64,000 bases of DNA from an uncultured Candidatus Entotheonella sp. (GTDB lineage: Bacteria; Tectomicrobia; Entotheonellia; Entotheonellales; Entotheonellaceae), in NCBI GenBank assembly GCA_951828535.1, contig OX639990.1:3397300-3461299 (forward strand). The letters are read 5' to 3'. The position numbers and the translations under genes are program-made. The notes under the pieces are model-generated. The model did not search any database. It saw only the letters and a list, made by a program, of their open reading frames with translations, and was not told where the DNA came from. Positions 44,860 through 54,124 of the stretch are shown here, in pieces (the first letter of the stretch is position 1; every line of letters starts with the position of its first letter).

Positions 44860-46218
44860 ATGGTTAGCACCAAGCCGCCAAGCGGCATGCGGGATTATCT
44901 GCCGGAGGTCGTCCGCAAGCGTCGTTACGTCATGGAAAAGGCCGAACGGATCTTCCAGCGGTACGGATTCCTACCCCTGGAAACCCCCACAATGGAGAAT
45001 CTGACGACGCTGCTCGGCAAGTACGGAGCCGAGGGGGACCAGTTGCTGTACCGCATTCTGCATCGTGGCGACAAGCTGAACCGCGCCTTGGCCCAAGATG
45101 GGGTGCAGCAGGCCGACCTGGCGGAGTTGGGATTGCGCTACGACCTGACCGTGCCGCTGGCGCGGGTCGTGGCCCAATACGGACACCAGCTTCCGCGTTT
45201 CTTCAAACGCTATCAAATCCAGCCGGTGTGGCGCGCCGACCGTCCCGCCAAGGGCCGTTTCCGTGAGTTTTATCAGTGTGACGTGGACGTCACCGGCACC
45301 CAGTCCTTGGTCGCCGAAGCCGAGGTGCTGAACGCCATCAGCGACGTGCTGCAGGACCTTGGCTTTCGCAACTGCACGATCGCCATCAACCACCGCGTCC
45401 TGCTCCGCAGCATGATTGAGGTCGCCGGACTGGCGCCGGATCAGGAAGAAACCGCCTTGGTGGCCATCGACAAGCTGGACAAAATCGGCGTGGACGGGGT
45501 GCAGGATGAACTCGTCGAGCGCGGCATCCCGGCGACGGCAGCGCGCCACCTGCTGGATTGTACCGTCGTGTCCGAGGGAAGCGACAATGCCCAGCGGCTC
45601 AAGGCGTTGCGTGATCTTCTCCCCTTGACTTCCGCTCAACAGGCCCTCGATGACTTGGATAACCTCTTCTGTCTCACCGCCGAAGCACCCAGCGCCCCCC
45701 TGCTGCAATTGACGCCGGGATTGGCGCGTGGTTTGAGCTATTACACGGGGCCTATCTTCGAAATCGTCTCCAGCGACTTCAGCGGCTCGCTGGGCGGTGG
45801 CGGGCGATACGACAATCTGGTTGGCATGTTCAGCGGTAAGCAGGTCCCGGCGGTCGGCTTCTCACTCGGCCTCGAGCGCATCCTTCTGCTCATGGACGAA
45901 AAGGGCCTGTTTCCGGCCTTGCCCATGTCCGCCGAAGTCATGATCTGTCCATTGCCCGAGACGCCGTTAGCACCCGTTGTCGGACTGGCGTCGCGGCTGC
46001 GCCAAGGTGGCGTCAGGGTTGAATTGTATCCGGAACAATCCAAGTTGGGCCGCCAACTCGCCACGGTGGACGATTTGCAGATACCTTATGCGCTGATCAT
46101 CGGTTCCGATGAGCTCGCCCAGCAGAAATACACCCTGAAGCATCTGGCTTCCGGCATGCAGCAGCAACTCGATGAAACCGGCTTGCTTGATCTGCTTTCC
46201 GGCAGTCCCACCCCGTAA
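44860..46218 (+). CDS. hisS: Histidyl-tRNA synthetase
   Basis: 452 residues from the ATG at 44860 after AAGGGAAA. The class II motifs are present: motif 1 around FLPLETPTMENL, motif 2 FREFYQCDVDVTG, and motif 3 GFSLGLERILLL. The His-specific loops RYDLTVPLARVVA and LARGLSYYTGPIFEI are also there, followed by the anticodon-binding domain (LRQGGVRVELYPEQSKLGRQL). It charges tRNA-His. The IS5 derivative ends 69 bp upstream, so its native promoter may have been displaced. Confidence 0.95.
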   Translation: MVSTKPPSGMRDYLPEVVRKRRYVMEKAERIFQRYGFLPLETPTMENLTTLLGKYGAEGDQLLYRILHRGDKLNRALAQDGVQQADLAELGLRYDLTVPLARVVAQYGHQLPRFFKRYQIQPVWRADRPAKGRFREFYQCDVDVTGTQSLVAEAEVLNAISDVLQDLGFRNCTIAINHRVLLRSMIEVAGLAPDQEETALVAIDKLDKIGVDGVQDELVERGIPATAARHLLDCTVVSEGSDNAQRLKALRDLLPLTSAQQALDDLDNLFCLTAEAPSAPLLQLTPGLARGLSYYTGPIFEIVSSDFSGSLGGGGRYDNLVGMFSGKQVPAVGFSLGLERILLLMDEKGLFPALPMSAEVMICPLPETPLAPVVGLASRLRQGGVRVELYPEQSKLGRQLATVDDLQIPYALIIGSDELAQQKYTLKHLASGMQQQLDETGLLDLLSGSPTP

Positions 46219-46242
46219 TCCGAGGTACTGTCGACAAGCGCC

Positions 46243-47784
46243 CTACGCCTCGCCCTTGGCGTTCTGCCTCCACCAGCGCCAGCCCAGGGTCAAGCCGAAC
46301 ACCAGCAGAACCACGTTGATCAGGGTTAGAAGGTAAGCCACGCGCGGCATCGGTATACCGGCGATAAACTCGAAGCTGCCGGGCGGCATGGGCGCCGGGC
46401 TCGGTTGTGCGGACGGTTCGGGAGATGGCGGCGCTCCCCCTTGGGTGACCAGCTGCTCAACCCGTCGAGTGAGACGGCTTTCCAAATCCTGCAGCGATAC
46501 TTGAAGCTCCATCGGACTCACGAACGGGGCTGTTCCGCGGGGTTCCTGCACGGGCGCCAGACGGCGCAACAGGCGATCTTCCAGATTTCCCAGGAGCAAT
46601 TTCAACTCCTGCGTGCTGACAAAAGACGATCCCTCATCAGTGGGCAGCCGCACAACCTGCGGGGGTGCAACCGCGGCGGTGCTGTCATCGGGAACGGGTT
46701 CCTCGGGCGGGGGAGCCACTTCAGCCACTGAGGGCACCGCGGGGGATTGCTGGGGTGCAATGGAAGCGGCGCTGTCGTCGGGGGCGGGCTCCTCGGGCGG
46801 GATTTCCAGCTCGGCTATCTGGGTTGTTGCAACGGGTTGCGGGACCTGGTCGCCGACGGGTTCTTCATGAGTCTCCGCAGCAGGTTCTGGTTTCTCTACG
46901 GCTAGTTCCGCCGTCATAGCGAGCACCTGCGCGGCGGTGGTCACGCGTCGTCGTCGCCAAGCCTGCCACTGGTCATGAATGAGTTGCTGGGACCCTTCCT
47001 TATTCATACCGCCCAGCCGCTCGCCAAGATCCCCCGGTACTTCCAGGTAGGCTCCGAGCCGCAAACCATGCAGGTTTCCGCGCACAAACTCCCCGTGATT
47101 GAAAGACCAGAGCAGCACCACCGCTTGCCAGATCTGCTCCCTGGGCACGTCGAGCTCGCCGACGATGTTGTACATCGTTTCGCCCTGCCGGATCGGTCCG
47201 TAGAGATCGGGCAAATCGGCTTGCGCTCCAACGCGCGGCAGCGTAGGCGGCGTGACGGGTTCGGGCGCCGTTGCAGGCGGTGGGGAAGGAGCGGGTGGCT
47301 GCGGGGATGGGGTTGGGTCAACGTTAGCCTGGCGGACGACCGGCCCCACGACGGTGGTCTGTTGCGCCTCTGGGGCCGCCGCCTCGGTCAACTCGACGTG
47401 GTAATTGCGCACGAAGGTCAGCTTTCCCGAGCGCACCAGCACGATCAGGTCAAAGACTTCGTCCGTCATGGGCACGTTCGAGAAAATCCGGACCGTGTCC
47501 CGCTTGTCCGGGGCCAGTATGACGTGCATGTGTTCGAGGATGGGCGCCCGCTGGAGTTTCTCAAGCTGGTAATCCTGTGGCGTTCCGAGCAGTACTTCGA
47601 GGTCCCTGTCGCGTTCGTGGGTCTCCAGAACGAAAGGCACTTCGGCGCGGAACGGCTCATTTGCGGCGCTCTGCACATCAATTTCTCCGACCGAGAACGC
47701 CAACAAGTCGCCAGCCAAGCCAACGCAGGCGGCAATCACGGCGAGTCCCGCCCAGAAGCGCCTTGTCATCCAGTATTCCTTCAC
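46243..47784 (-). CDS. FimV-like inner-membrane/periplasmic protein
   Basis: 513 residues. A signal segment (about 6-29) is followed by the FimV N-terminal domain: FSVGEIDVQSAANEPFRAEVP, DYQLEKLQRAP, and VRSGKLTFVRNYHVEL. A Pro-rich linker leads to a LysM-like segment (GPIRQGETMYNIVGEL...QIWQAVVLLWSFN), then a long acidic Pro/Glu region with two QELKLLLGNLEDRL-type helices. A C-terminal membrane helix (VAYLLTLINVVLLVFGLTLGW) is last. FimV organises type IV pili, polarity and peptidoglycan contacts in gammaproteobacteria. This one lacks the TPR/cytoplasmic C-terminal part. It converges on hisS. Confidence 0.8.
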   Translation of the reverse strand: MKEYWMTRRFWAGLAVIAACVGLAGDLLAFSVGEIDVQSAANEPFRAEVPFVLETHERDRDLEVLLGTPQDYQLEKLQRAPILEHMHVILAPDKRDTVRIFSNVPMTDEVFDLIVLVRSGKLTFVRNYHVELTEAAAPEAQQTTVVGPVVRQANVDPTPSPQPPAPSPPPATAPEPVTPPTLPRVGAQADLPDLYGPIRQGETMYNIVGELDVPREQIWQAVVLLWSFNHGEFVRGNLHGLRLGAYLEVPGDLGERLGGMNKEGSQQLIHDQWQAWRRRRVTTAAQVLAMTAELAVEKPEPAAETHEEPVGDQVPQPVATTQIAELEIPPEEPAPDDSAASIAPQQSPAVPSVAEVAPPPEEPVPDDSTAAVAPPQVVRLPTDEGSSFVSTQELKLLLGNLEDRLLRRLAPVQEPRGTAPFVSPMELQVSLQDLESRLTRRVEQLVTQGGAPPSPEPSAQPSPAPMPPGSFEFIAGIPMPRVAYLLTLINVVLLVFGLTLGWRWWRQNAKGEA

Positions 47785-47942
47785 GTCATCACACCTTTCT
47801 GTGGCCCGATAGCGATCGCGGCCTTGCTGCGCCAGCCCCGCACGGCGTAAGCTAGGCCGCTTTGCCCATCAGAGACGACCAACCGGCCCGGAATCTTGCC
47901 CTCGGCGCATATCCGGGGGGCCGCCGCACTGCTGGAGTTACC

Positions 47943-49709
47943 ATGCTCAACGCACCCGAACCACTGCACTATACGTTGCAATTCCCGGCCCCGCATACCC
48001 ACTATGCCGAGGTGGCCATGACGATTCCCACGGACGGGCGGCCCACCGTCGACCTCCGCATGGCCGTGTGGACGCCCGGCTCCTATCTTGTTCGGGAATA
48101 CGCCCGCCACGTCGAAGCCGTGGAAGCCGAGGCCGTTGACGGCCAACCGCTACCCGTTGAGAAAATCAGCAAGAACCGCTGGCGCGTCGACACTGGGGGC
48201 GCCGATCCGGTGCGCGTGACCTACCGCGTCTACTGCCGCGAAATGTCCGTTCGCACCAACTGGGTCGAGGCGGATTTCGCCCTGCTCAATGGCGCCCCGA
48301 CGTTCCTGACCCTCGTGGAGGACGGGCCCAGACCCCATGACGTGCAAGTGATCCCGCCGCCAAGCTGGGCAACGATCATGACCGGCCTGCCCGCCAGGCA
48401 CGAGCTCGGTGAGCACGGCTACCGAGCTACCGATTTCGACACGCTCGTCGATACGCCCATCCTCGCCGGCAACCCTGCCGTTCACACGTTCGAGGTTGAC
48501 GGCAAGCCGCACTATCTGGTCAACGAGGGCGAAGCCGGTGTATGGGACGGCCCGTGTTCGGCCACGGACACGGAAAAAATCGTGCACGCCCATTGGCGCA
48601 TGTGGGGCGGGCGCCTGCCTTATGACCAATACCTCTTCCTGAATCTGCTCACGCAGGCCGGCGGCGGTCTCGAACACCATAATTCCACCGTACTGATGAC
48701 CAATCGCTGGAACACCCGCGGTCGCGAGCCCTATCTCAATTGGCTGCGATTGGTGAGCCACGAATACTTCCATGTCTGGAACGTCAAGCGGCTGCGTCCG
48801 GTGGAATTGGGGCCTTTTGATTATGAGCGCGAAGTATATACCAAAAACCTATGGATCGCCGAAGGCGTCACGGCCTATTACACCGAGCTGGGCGTGCGGC
48901 GCGCCGGGCTGTGCAGCGATGCGGAATTCCTCGACGGCCTTTCCGGCCTGATCCGGCGCTTGCAGACCACCCCCGGGCGGCTCGTCCACCCCTTGGAGAT
49001 GGCCTCGTACGACGCCTGGGTCAAGCTCTATCGCAGTGACGAGAATTCCCCCAACACCACCATCAGTTACTACACCAAGGGTGCCGTCGTCGCCTTCCTG
49101 CTGGACGCCAAAATCCGCGCCGCCACGGACGATGCCAATAACCTCGACGACGTGCTGCGACTGGCTTACGCGCGTTATTCGGGGGTACGGGGTTTTACCC
49201 GTGAAGAATTCCGCACCGTGGCCCAAGAAGTAGCGGGAATACCGTTGCACGACTGGTTCGTCAGCACGTTGGAAACCACGGCGGAATTGGACTACACGGA
49301 GGCCTTGAATTGGCTGGGGCTGCGCTTCGCCTCGGATAAGGCGTCTTGCGTAGCGGGAGGCTGGACCGGCCTGGAGACGCGCGTCGTTCGGGGCCGCCTG
49401 CTGGTTTCGCAGGTGCGGCGCGAAACGCCAGGCTGGCACGCCGGCTTTAACGTTGACGACGAAATCCTGGCCATTGACGACGACCGTGTACTGCCGGATC
49501 AGTGGAAAGCGCGGCTCAAGCAGTACCGACCCGGCGAGTGCGTTTCCGTGCTCATCGCCCGCCGCGACCGCCTGCGGCGGCTTGACATCACCCTTGAATC
49601 CGAACCGCCGAATGTCTGGAAACTGGAGCCGCATCCCGACGCCGGCGACGCTCAGTTGGCTCGCAGGGCTGCCTGGCTGGCGGGTCCGGCTGTGCCGCTT
49701 CCTGCCTGA
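47943..49709 (+). CDS. M61-family metallopeptidase with PDZ domain
   Basis: 588 residues from the ATG at 47943. A beta-rich N-terminal domain (TPGSYLVREYARHVE) is followed by a zinc protease domain with HEYFHVWNVKRLRP (HExxH with His at about 273 and 277) and NLWIAEGVTAYY supplying the Glu. A PDZ domain (GWHAGFNVDDEILAIDDDRV) closes the protein at about 495-560. The family cleaves N-terminal glycine or alanine residues (glycyl aminopeptidase). No signal peptide is evident. It diverges from the FimV-like gene. Confidence 0.92.
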   Translation: MLNAPEPLHYTLQFPAPHTHYAEVAMTIPTDGRPTVDLRMAVWTPGSYLVREYARHVEAVEAEAVDGQPLPVEKISKNRWRVDTGGADPVRVTYRVYCREMSVRTNWVEADFALLNGAPTFLTLVEDGPRPHDVQVIPPPSWATIMTGLPARHELGEHGYRATDFDTLVDTPILAGNPAVHTFEVDGKPHYLVNEGEAGVWDGPCSATDTEKIVHAHWRMWGGRLPYDQYLFLNLLTQAGGGLEHHNSTVLMTNRWNTRGREPYLNWLRLVSHEYFHVWNVKRLRPVELGPFDYEREVYTKNLWIAEGVTAYYTELGVRRAGLCSDAEFLDGLSGLIRRLQTTPGRLVHPLEMASYDAWVKLYRSDENSPNTTISYYTKGAVVAFLLDAKIRAATDDANNLDDVLRLAYARYSGVRGFTREEFRTVAQEVAGIPLHDWFVSTLETTAELDYTEALNWLGLRFASDKASCVAGGWTGLETRVVRGRLLVSQVRRETPGWHAGFNVDDEILAIDDDRVLPDQWKARLKQYRPGECVSVLIARRDRLRRLDITLESEPPNVWKLEPHPDAGDAQLARRAAWLAGPAVPLPA

Positions 49710-49934
49710 AGGACAAGTCCGGCTGTCTCCTTCGAGCAAATGCCGTGGTATGGCACCCTTCCGGGGGGATGAGTTCTGCCGTGCCATTCGTGAGGCGCCC
49801 ACTGGACCCTCGTCGCTGTAGCCATCCTTACGGCCTCTCTACAAGCTCAGGCATCCGTCGAGTCAGATTGTATCCGACCCGTTCTCCCATCCTTACAAAA
49901 CGCATTTATGGGATGCTTCTTCCAAGGAACTGGC

Positions 49935-50864
49935 ATGACATTTGGCATTATCCCGTTTCGATCCTTCAGCGTCTTGCTCCTGTTCATCGCCAGCCATGCG
50001 GCCATCGCGCAACCGGCCGGGCGTCCCGGCACGGGGGAGAAACCGCGGCTGTGGGAGATACACACCACGCAGCGCTACCGGACAGCAAGTGATTTTCGAG
50101 ACCGGGATGGCAGCCTCGCATGGTACGAAAACAGGGTCGGCATCACCGGCACCATCTTCCTCCCAGGGCCGGGGCTGCTGAGAGCGGGTGTGGATTACGC
50201 TCACACCCGGTTTGCGTTCGCTTCGGATACCCGGTTGGGCGCGGCGGGGTCAGACCCCTTCCGACACGTTCAGGAAGTCCGACTGTCCGCACAGCTTCTC
50301 ACCCCGTTGTCGAAAATGTGGAACAGTCAATTGTTCGGCGCCGTGATCAGCGCCTTCGAGCCCGGGGCCGCGCCGGACGACGCCCTCAGCGGCGTTGCGG
50401 GACTGGGGGTGGTGTACCGCTCTTCCAAGCGCTTATCCATCGGCCTCGGCGCGCTCCTGCTGCGCCCGTTGGGCAACCGAGAGATCACCTTTGTGCCCAT
50501 TGTGCTGGTCGATTGGCAGATGACAGATCGCCTGGTGCTGCGCAGCCGCCAGGATATCACGCTCACCTACCTGCTTGATGCGCGGCGACGCCTGTCGGTG
50601 GCAGCCGTGGCATCGTTTTTTGGCCGCAAGCAATTTCGGCTCGATGAAAGGGGAATGATTCCGGACGGCGTCGCCGATCTCAAGGGCTTCGAGGTTGGCG
50701 GCCGGGTTACCTGGAAACCGTTCCCGGCACTCACGGTGCACGCAGAGGCTGAAGCGGCGCTCGGTCAGAATCTGCACTTGCAGAACAATGCCGGGGAAGA
50801 GGTTGTCGATCTTGATCTGCAAGACGCACTGCGGTTGAGCCTTGCAGTGGGCTACCGCTTCTAA
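49935..50864 (+). CDS. Outer-membrane-type protein of unknown function
   Basis: 309 residues from the ATG at 49935, after AAGGAACTGGC; a second in-frame ATG is 27 bp upstream. The signal peptide (about 1-26, FSVLLLFIASHAAIAQ) is clear. The mature part has many alternating hydrophobic strands (RAGVDYAHTRFAFAS, RLSIGLGALLLRPLG, RLVLRSRQDITLTYLL) and ends in aromatic phenylalanine (LAVGYRF), the usual outer-membrane beta-barrel signal. It resembles DUF6268-type barrels by eye only. It stands alone; the function is unknown. Confidence 0.7.
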   Translation: MTFGIIPFRSFSVLLLFIASHAAIAQPAGRPGTGEKPRLWEIHTTQRYRTASDFRDRDGSLAWYENRVGITGTIFLPGPGLLRAGVDYAHTRFAFASDTRLGAAGSDPFRHVQEVRLSAQLLTPLSKMWNSQLFGAVISAFEPGAAPDDALSGVAGLGVVYRSSKRLSIGLGALLLRPLGNREITFVPIVLVDWQMTDRLVLRSRQDITLTYLLDARRRLSVAAVASFFGRKQFRLDERGMIPDGVADLKGFEVGGRVTWKPFPALTVHAEAEAALGQNLHLQNNAGEEVVDLDLQDALRLSLAVGYRF

Positions 50865-50914
50865 AGCATTTCCGGGTCGGATTGAATGACGTGTGGACTG
50901 GCGCCTTCAAGTAG

Positions 50915-50996
50915 GTCGGGTCAGCCGTAGGCGTAACCCGACAGCAGAAGTTCGCTTAGCGTAGCGGAATGTCGGATTATGCTTCGCTAACCCGAC
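50915..50996. repeat. Two REP-like palindromes
   Basis: GTCGGGT/ACCCGAC (50915-50942) and GTCGGATTATGCTTCGCTAACCCGAC (imperfect stem, 50971-50996) lie between two convergent genes. They belong to the same repeat type as 39998-40029. Confidence 0.75.
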
Positions 50997-51019
50997 CTGT
51001 GGCTTGATGCGGCAACGCT

Positions 51020-52585
51020 CTAGCCCTGCTGCGACGCCCGCCGGAAGAATACCGCCAACACGATACCGGCCAGCGAAATCACGACGAACACCGAGAAGCA
51101 ATCGTTGAAGGCCAACAACAGCGCCTCCTGGTTGACGAAACGGCCCAGCAGGAATTTGGCTTGGGTTGCCGGCGCCGACGCGCCGTCGAGTTGCGTGGCG
51201 AGCGCTTCAAACACCCGAAGCCCGTGCTGCGTCCCGACTGCCGGCAACGCCTGCGTCTCGGCCAGCAACGCCTGATGGATCTGATACCGCTGATCCAGCA
51301 GGGCTGCCAACAGCGACACCACCAGCGCGCCGCCGAGCACGATGCACAGGTTGAGGATCGTGGTCGCCGTTTTCCCCTGCGCCGCCGGCAGGCCGCTGAT
51401 GCCGACCGGGTAGAGGACGGGATAGGACAGCCCCAGCCCCAGCCCGCGGCCAAAGTAAATCAGCAAGATGGCCAGCAGCGACAGCCTCAGATCGGCGAAC
51501 ATCATCAGCGCGCCGAAGGTGCCGTAGCACAGGTAGCCCAGCACCATCAGCACGCGCGTGTCAATGCGGTCGCTGGCCCAGCCGGTCACCGAGGTCAACA
51601 GGACCATGGACGCCGAGCTCGGGAACATGATCAACGCCGTGTGCCACACCGACAGGTCGTACGCCTGCTGCAGGAACAGCGACAGCAGAAACGGTCCGCC
51701 GTTGAACATCGCCCCGGCAATCAGGCCGAGGACAATCGCGATGGCGTAGGGCCGGCTGCGAAACGTGCTGAGGTCGATCAACGGCACGCTGACGTGCGAC
51801 TCAAGCAGCAAGAACGCCAGCGAGGCCAAGCCGCAGATGGCGAATAACGTGACGATATACGTGCTGTCCCATCCCAGGCGTTGGCCGTCGCTCAGCGCCA
51901 GGAGCAGGGTTACCAGGGCGGTGGACAGCGTCAGAAATCCCCACCAGTCAAGCGGTACGCTCGCCTGGCGCGGCGACCGGCGCATGATGAAGATGGCGAT
52001 CAGCAGCGCCACAATTCCCGCCGGCAGGTTGATGAAGAACGCGGCGCGCCAGTTCAGCCATTCGGTGACGAGGCCCCCCAGCGGAATGCCCGTGAGCGCG
52101 CCGCACGACGCCCCCATGCCCCAGATGGCCGTGCCCAGGCCGCGTTTTTCCGCCGGGAAGAGGTCCAGCATCAATAGCATGGTTACCGGCATGATGACGC
52201 CGCCGCCGAGCCCCTGCACGACGCGCAGGCCGACCAGTACCCAGACGTTGCCCACCAGGCTGCACAGCACCGCGCTGCCGGTGAATACCGCCAGCCCAAC
52301 GATGTACAATTCGCGGGTACCCAGCGTCCGGCTGATCCAGCCGACGAGCGGAATTACCACCGCGTTGGCCAGCATAAATGCCGTGACCACCCAGCGGATG
52401 GTCACCACGTCGGTGCTCAAATCGCTCATCATGTTGGGGATGATGATGTTGATCACGTGTACATTGAGGACACTGATATAGCCGCCCAGGACGATGGACG
52501 TCATGGACCAGAAAACGTAGCCGGAAGGATAAGGCGGGGCGCTTTCGGTGGTGGGTGGAACAACTGCTCGGGAGCTTGTTTGCAT
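51020..52585 (-). CDS. MFS drug exporter, DHA2 (EmrB/QacA) family
   Basis: 521 residues with 14 predicted membrane helices. Motif A-like GWISRTLGTRELYIVG follows helix 2. GLGGGVIMPVTMLLMLDLFP in helix 4 and GASCGALTGIPLGGLVTEWLNWRAAFFINLP (shown here as split motifs: helix 5 motif C then NWRAAFFINLPAG) are typical of the DHA2 group. It should export drugs or metabolites by proton antiport. No EmrA-like membrane fusion protein gene is adjacent, so it may act alone. The gene diverges from tldD with ~100 bp between. Confidence 0.9.
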   Translation of the reverse strand: MQTSSRAVVPPTTESAPPYPSGYVFWSMTSIVLGGYISVLNVHVINIIIPNMMSDLSTDVVTIRWVVTAFMLANAVVIPLVGWISRTLGTRELYIVGLAVFTGSAVLCSLVGNVWVLVGLRVVQGLGGGVIMPVTMLLMLDLFPAEKRGLGTAIWGMGASCGALTGIPLGGLVTEWLNWRAAFFINLPAGIVALLIAIFIMRRSPRQASVPLDWWGFLTLSTALVTLLLALSDGQRLGWDSTYIVTLFAICGLASLAFLLLESHVSVPLIDLSTFRSRPYAIAIVLGLIAGAMFNGGPFLLSLFLQQAYDLSVWHTALIMFPSSASMVLLTSVTGWASDRIDTRVLMVLGYLCYGTFGALMMFADLRLSLLAILLIYFGRGLGLGLSYPVLYPVGISGLPAAQGKTATTILNLCIVLGGALVVSLLAALLDQRYQIHQALLAETQALPAVGTQHGLRVFEALATQLDGASAPATQAKFLLGRFVNQEALLLAFNDCFSVFVVISLAGIVLAVFFRRASQQG

Positions 52586-52684
52586 GCTACAATGGTTTCT
52601 AATTCAAGGTGTTGACCTGCCCTCAGTCTACTAGGCGCCGCAGCGGCGGACAAGTTGAACCCTGCGCCGCAGAGGAGTCGTGTC

Positions 52685-54118
52685 ATGTCTGATCCCATCG
52701 AAGCGCACTTTCGTCAGGTCGTTCCGGCCGTTGATTTCTGCTCCCTGCGCCTGGTCAGCGAGCGCTCCGAGCTTCTCGCGGTGCGCCAGGACGTGCTGCA
52801 GCCGGTCGTCACTTCTGAGGACCGCGGCGCCATGCTCACCGTGTGGGACGGCGGCGGCATGGGCTACGCCGCCACCTGCGATCTGAGCCCGAGCGGCCTG
52901 CGCCAGGCGGTTGACGAGGCGCGTCAGTTGGCCCGCGAAAGTGCCGCCCACAGCGTGGTGGACTTTTCGAAAATTGTCATGGAGCCGCCCAAGGGCGACT
53001 ACGCCAGCCCGGAGGTCGAACCCTGGCAAAATATCCCGCTGGCGAACAAGATCGACCTGCTGCAACGCGAGTGTGCCCGCCTTAACATCGACCCGCGCAT
53101 CGTCGATTGGGACGCTTCGCTGTGGCACACCGACGTTGAGTCCCTCTACCTCACTGCCGACGGCGGGCGCGTGCACCAATCCTTCCGCACCCTCGTGCCC
53201 TCGCTCAGCGCCACTGCCAATGACGGCCCGGAAACGCAGACCCGCAGCTTCGGCGGACGCGGCTATTGCCGCCAAGGCGGCCTTGAGGTCCTCGACCATC
53301 TCGGCTTCCGTCAAGCCGCGCCGCGTATTGCCGAGGAAGCCATCCAACTCCTTCTGGCGCCCAATTGCCCCTCCGGCACCATGGACGTGCTGCTGGCGCC
53401 TGACCAGATGATTCTGCAAATCCACGAGTCGATCGGTCACCCGCTCGAACTCGACCGCATCCTCGGCGACGAGAGAAACTACGCTGGCACCAGCTTCGTC
53501 ACCCCCGACATGTTTGGCACTTACCGCTACGGCTCCGACCTCCTGAACGTCACCTTCGATCCCACGCAGCCGGAAGCGTTCGCCAGTTACGGCTTCGACG
53601 ACGACGGCCAGCCGGCGCAGCACGCCTACCTCATCCGAAACGGCATCCTGCAGCGTGCTCTCGGCGGCCTCACCTCGCAGGTGCGCGCCGATGTGCCGGG
53701 GGTGGCGACTTCTCGCGCCTGTAGCTGGAACCGGCCGCCGATTGACCGCATGGCGAACCTCAACCTCGAGCCGGGCGACGCCAGCCTCGACGCCATGATC
53801 GCCGCCATGCAGCGTGGCATTTTGATGCGCACGAACTGCTCCTGGTCCATCGACGACTCGCGCAACAAATTCCAGTTCGGCTGCGAGTGGGGGCAGTTGA
53901 TCGAGGACGGGCGCCTCACCACGGTGGTGAAGAAGCCGAACTACCGCGGCATTTCAGCGACCTTCTGGCGCAATCTGGCGATGGTGGGCGACCGGAGCAC
54001 CTTGGAAATCATGGGGACGCCGTTCTGCGGCAAGGGCGAGCCCAATCAGATGATCCGCGTCGGGCACGCCTCCCCGGCCTGCCTGTTCACCAACGTTGAG
54101 GTTTTCGGGGGAGAATAG
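52685..54118 (+). CDS. tldD: TldD metalloprotease subunit
   Basis: 477 residues from the ATG at 52685 after GAGGAGTCGTGTC. The zinc motif is HESIGH (about 247-252), followed by PLELDRILGDERNYAGTSF and the C-terminal Cys-containing LEIMGTPFCGKGEP. TldD with TldE forms a heterodimeric processive protease that degrades unfolded peptides and matures some RiPPs (microcin B17) and CcdA. The partner gene follows after 6 bp. The start at 52655 is less likely for lack of a ribosome-binding site. Confidence 0.94.
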   Translation: MSDPIEAHFRQVVPAVDFCSLRLVSERSELLAVRQDVLQPVVTSEDRGAMLTVWDGGGMGYAATCDLSPSGLRQAVDEARQLARESAAHSVVDFSKIVMEPPKGDYASPEVEPWQNIPLANKIDLLQRECARLNIDPRIVDWDASLWHTDVESLYLTADGGRVHQSFRTLVPSLSATANDGPETQTRSFGGRGYCRQGGLEVLDHLGFRQAAPRIAEEAIQLLLAPNCPSGTMDVLLAPDQMILQIHESIGHPLELDRILGDERNYAGTSFVTPDMFGTYRYGSDLLNVTFDPTQPEAFASYGFDDDGQPAQHAYLIRNGILQRALGGLTSQVRADVPGVATSRACSWNRPPIDRMANLNLEPGDASLDAMIAAMQRGILMRTNCSWSIDDSRNKFQFGCEWGQLIEDGRLTTVVKKPNYRGISATFWRNLAMVGDRSTLEIMGTPFCGKGEPNQMIRVGHASPACLFTNVEVFGGE

Positions 54119-54124
54119 GACGCC

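Noticed and set aside
47004-47321. Small overlapping frames inside the FimV-like gene
   Set aside because: Pro/Ser/Arg-rich composition produced by the Pro-rich linker; no independent start site.
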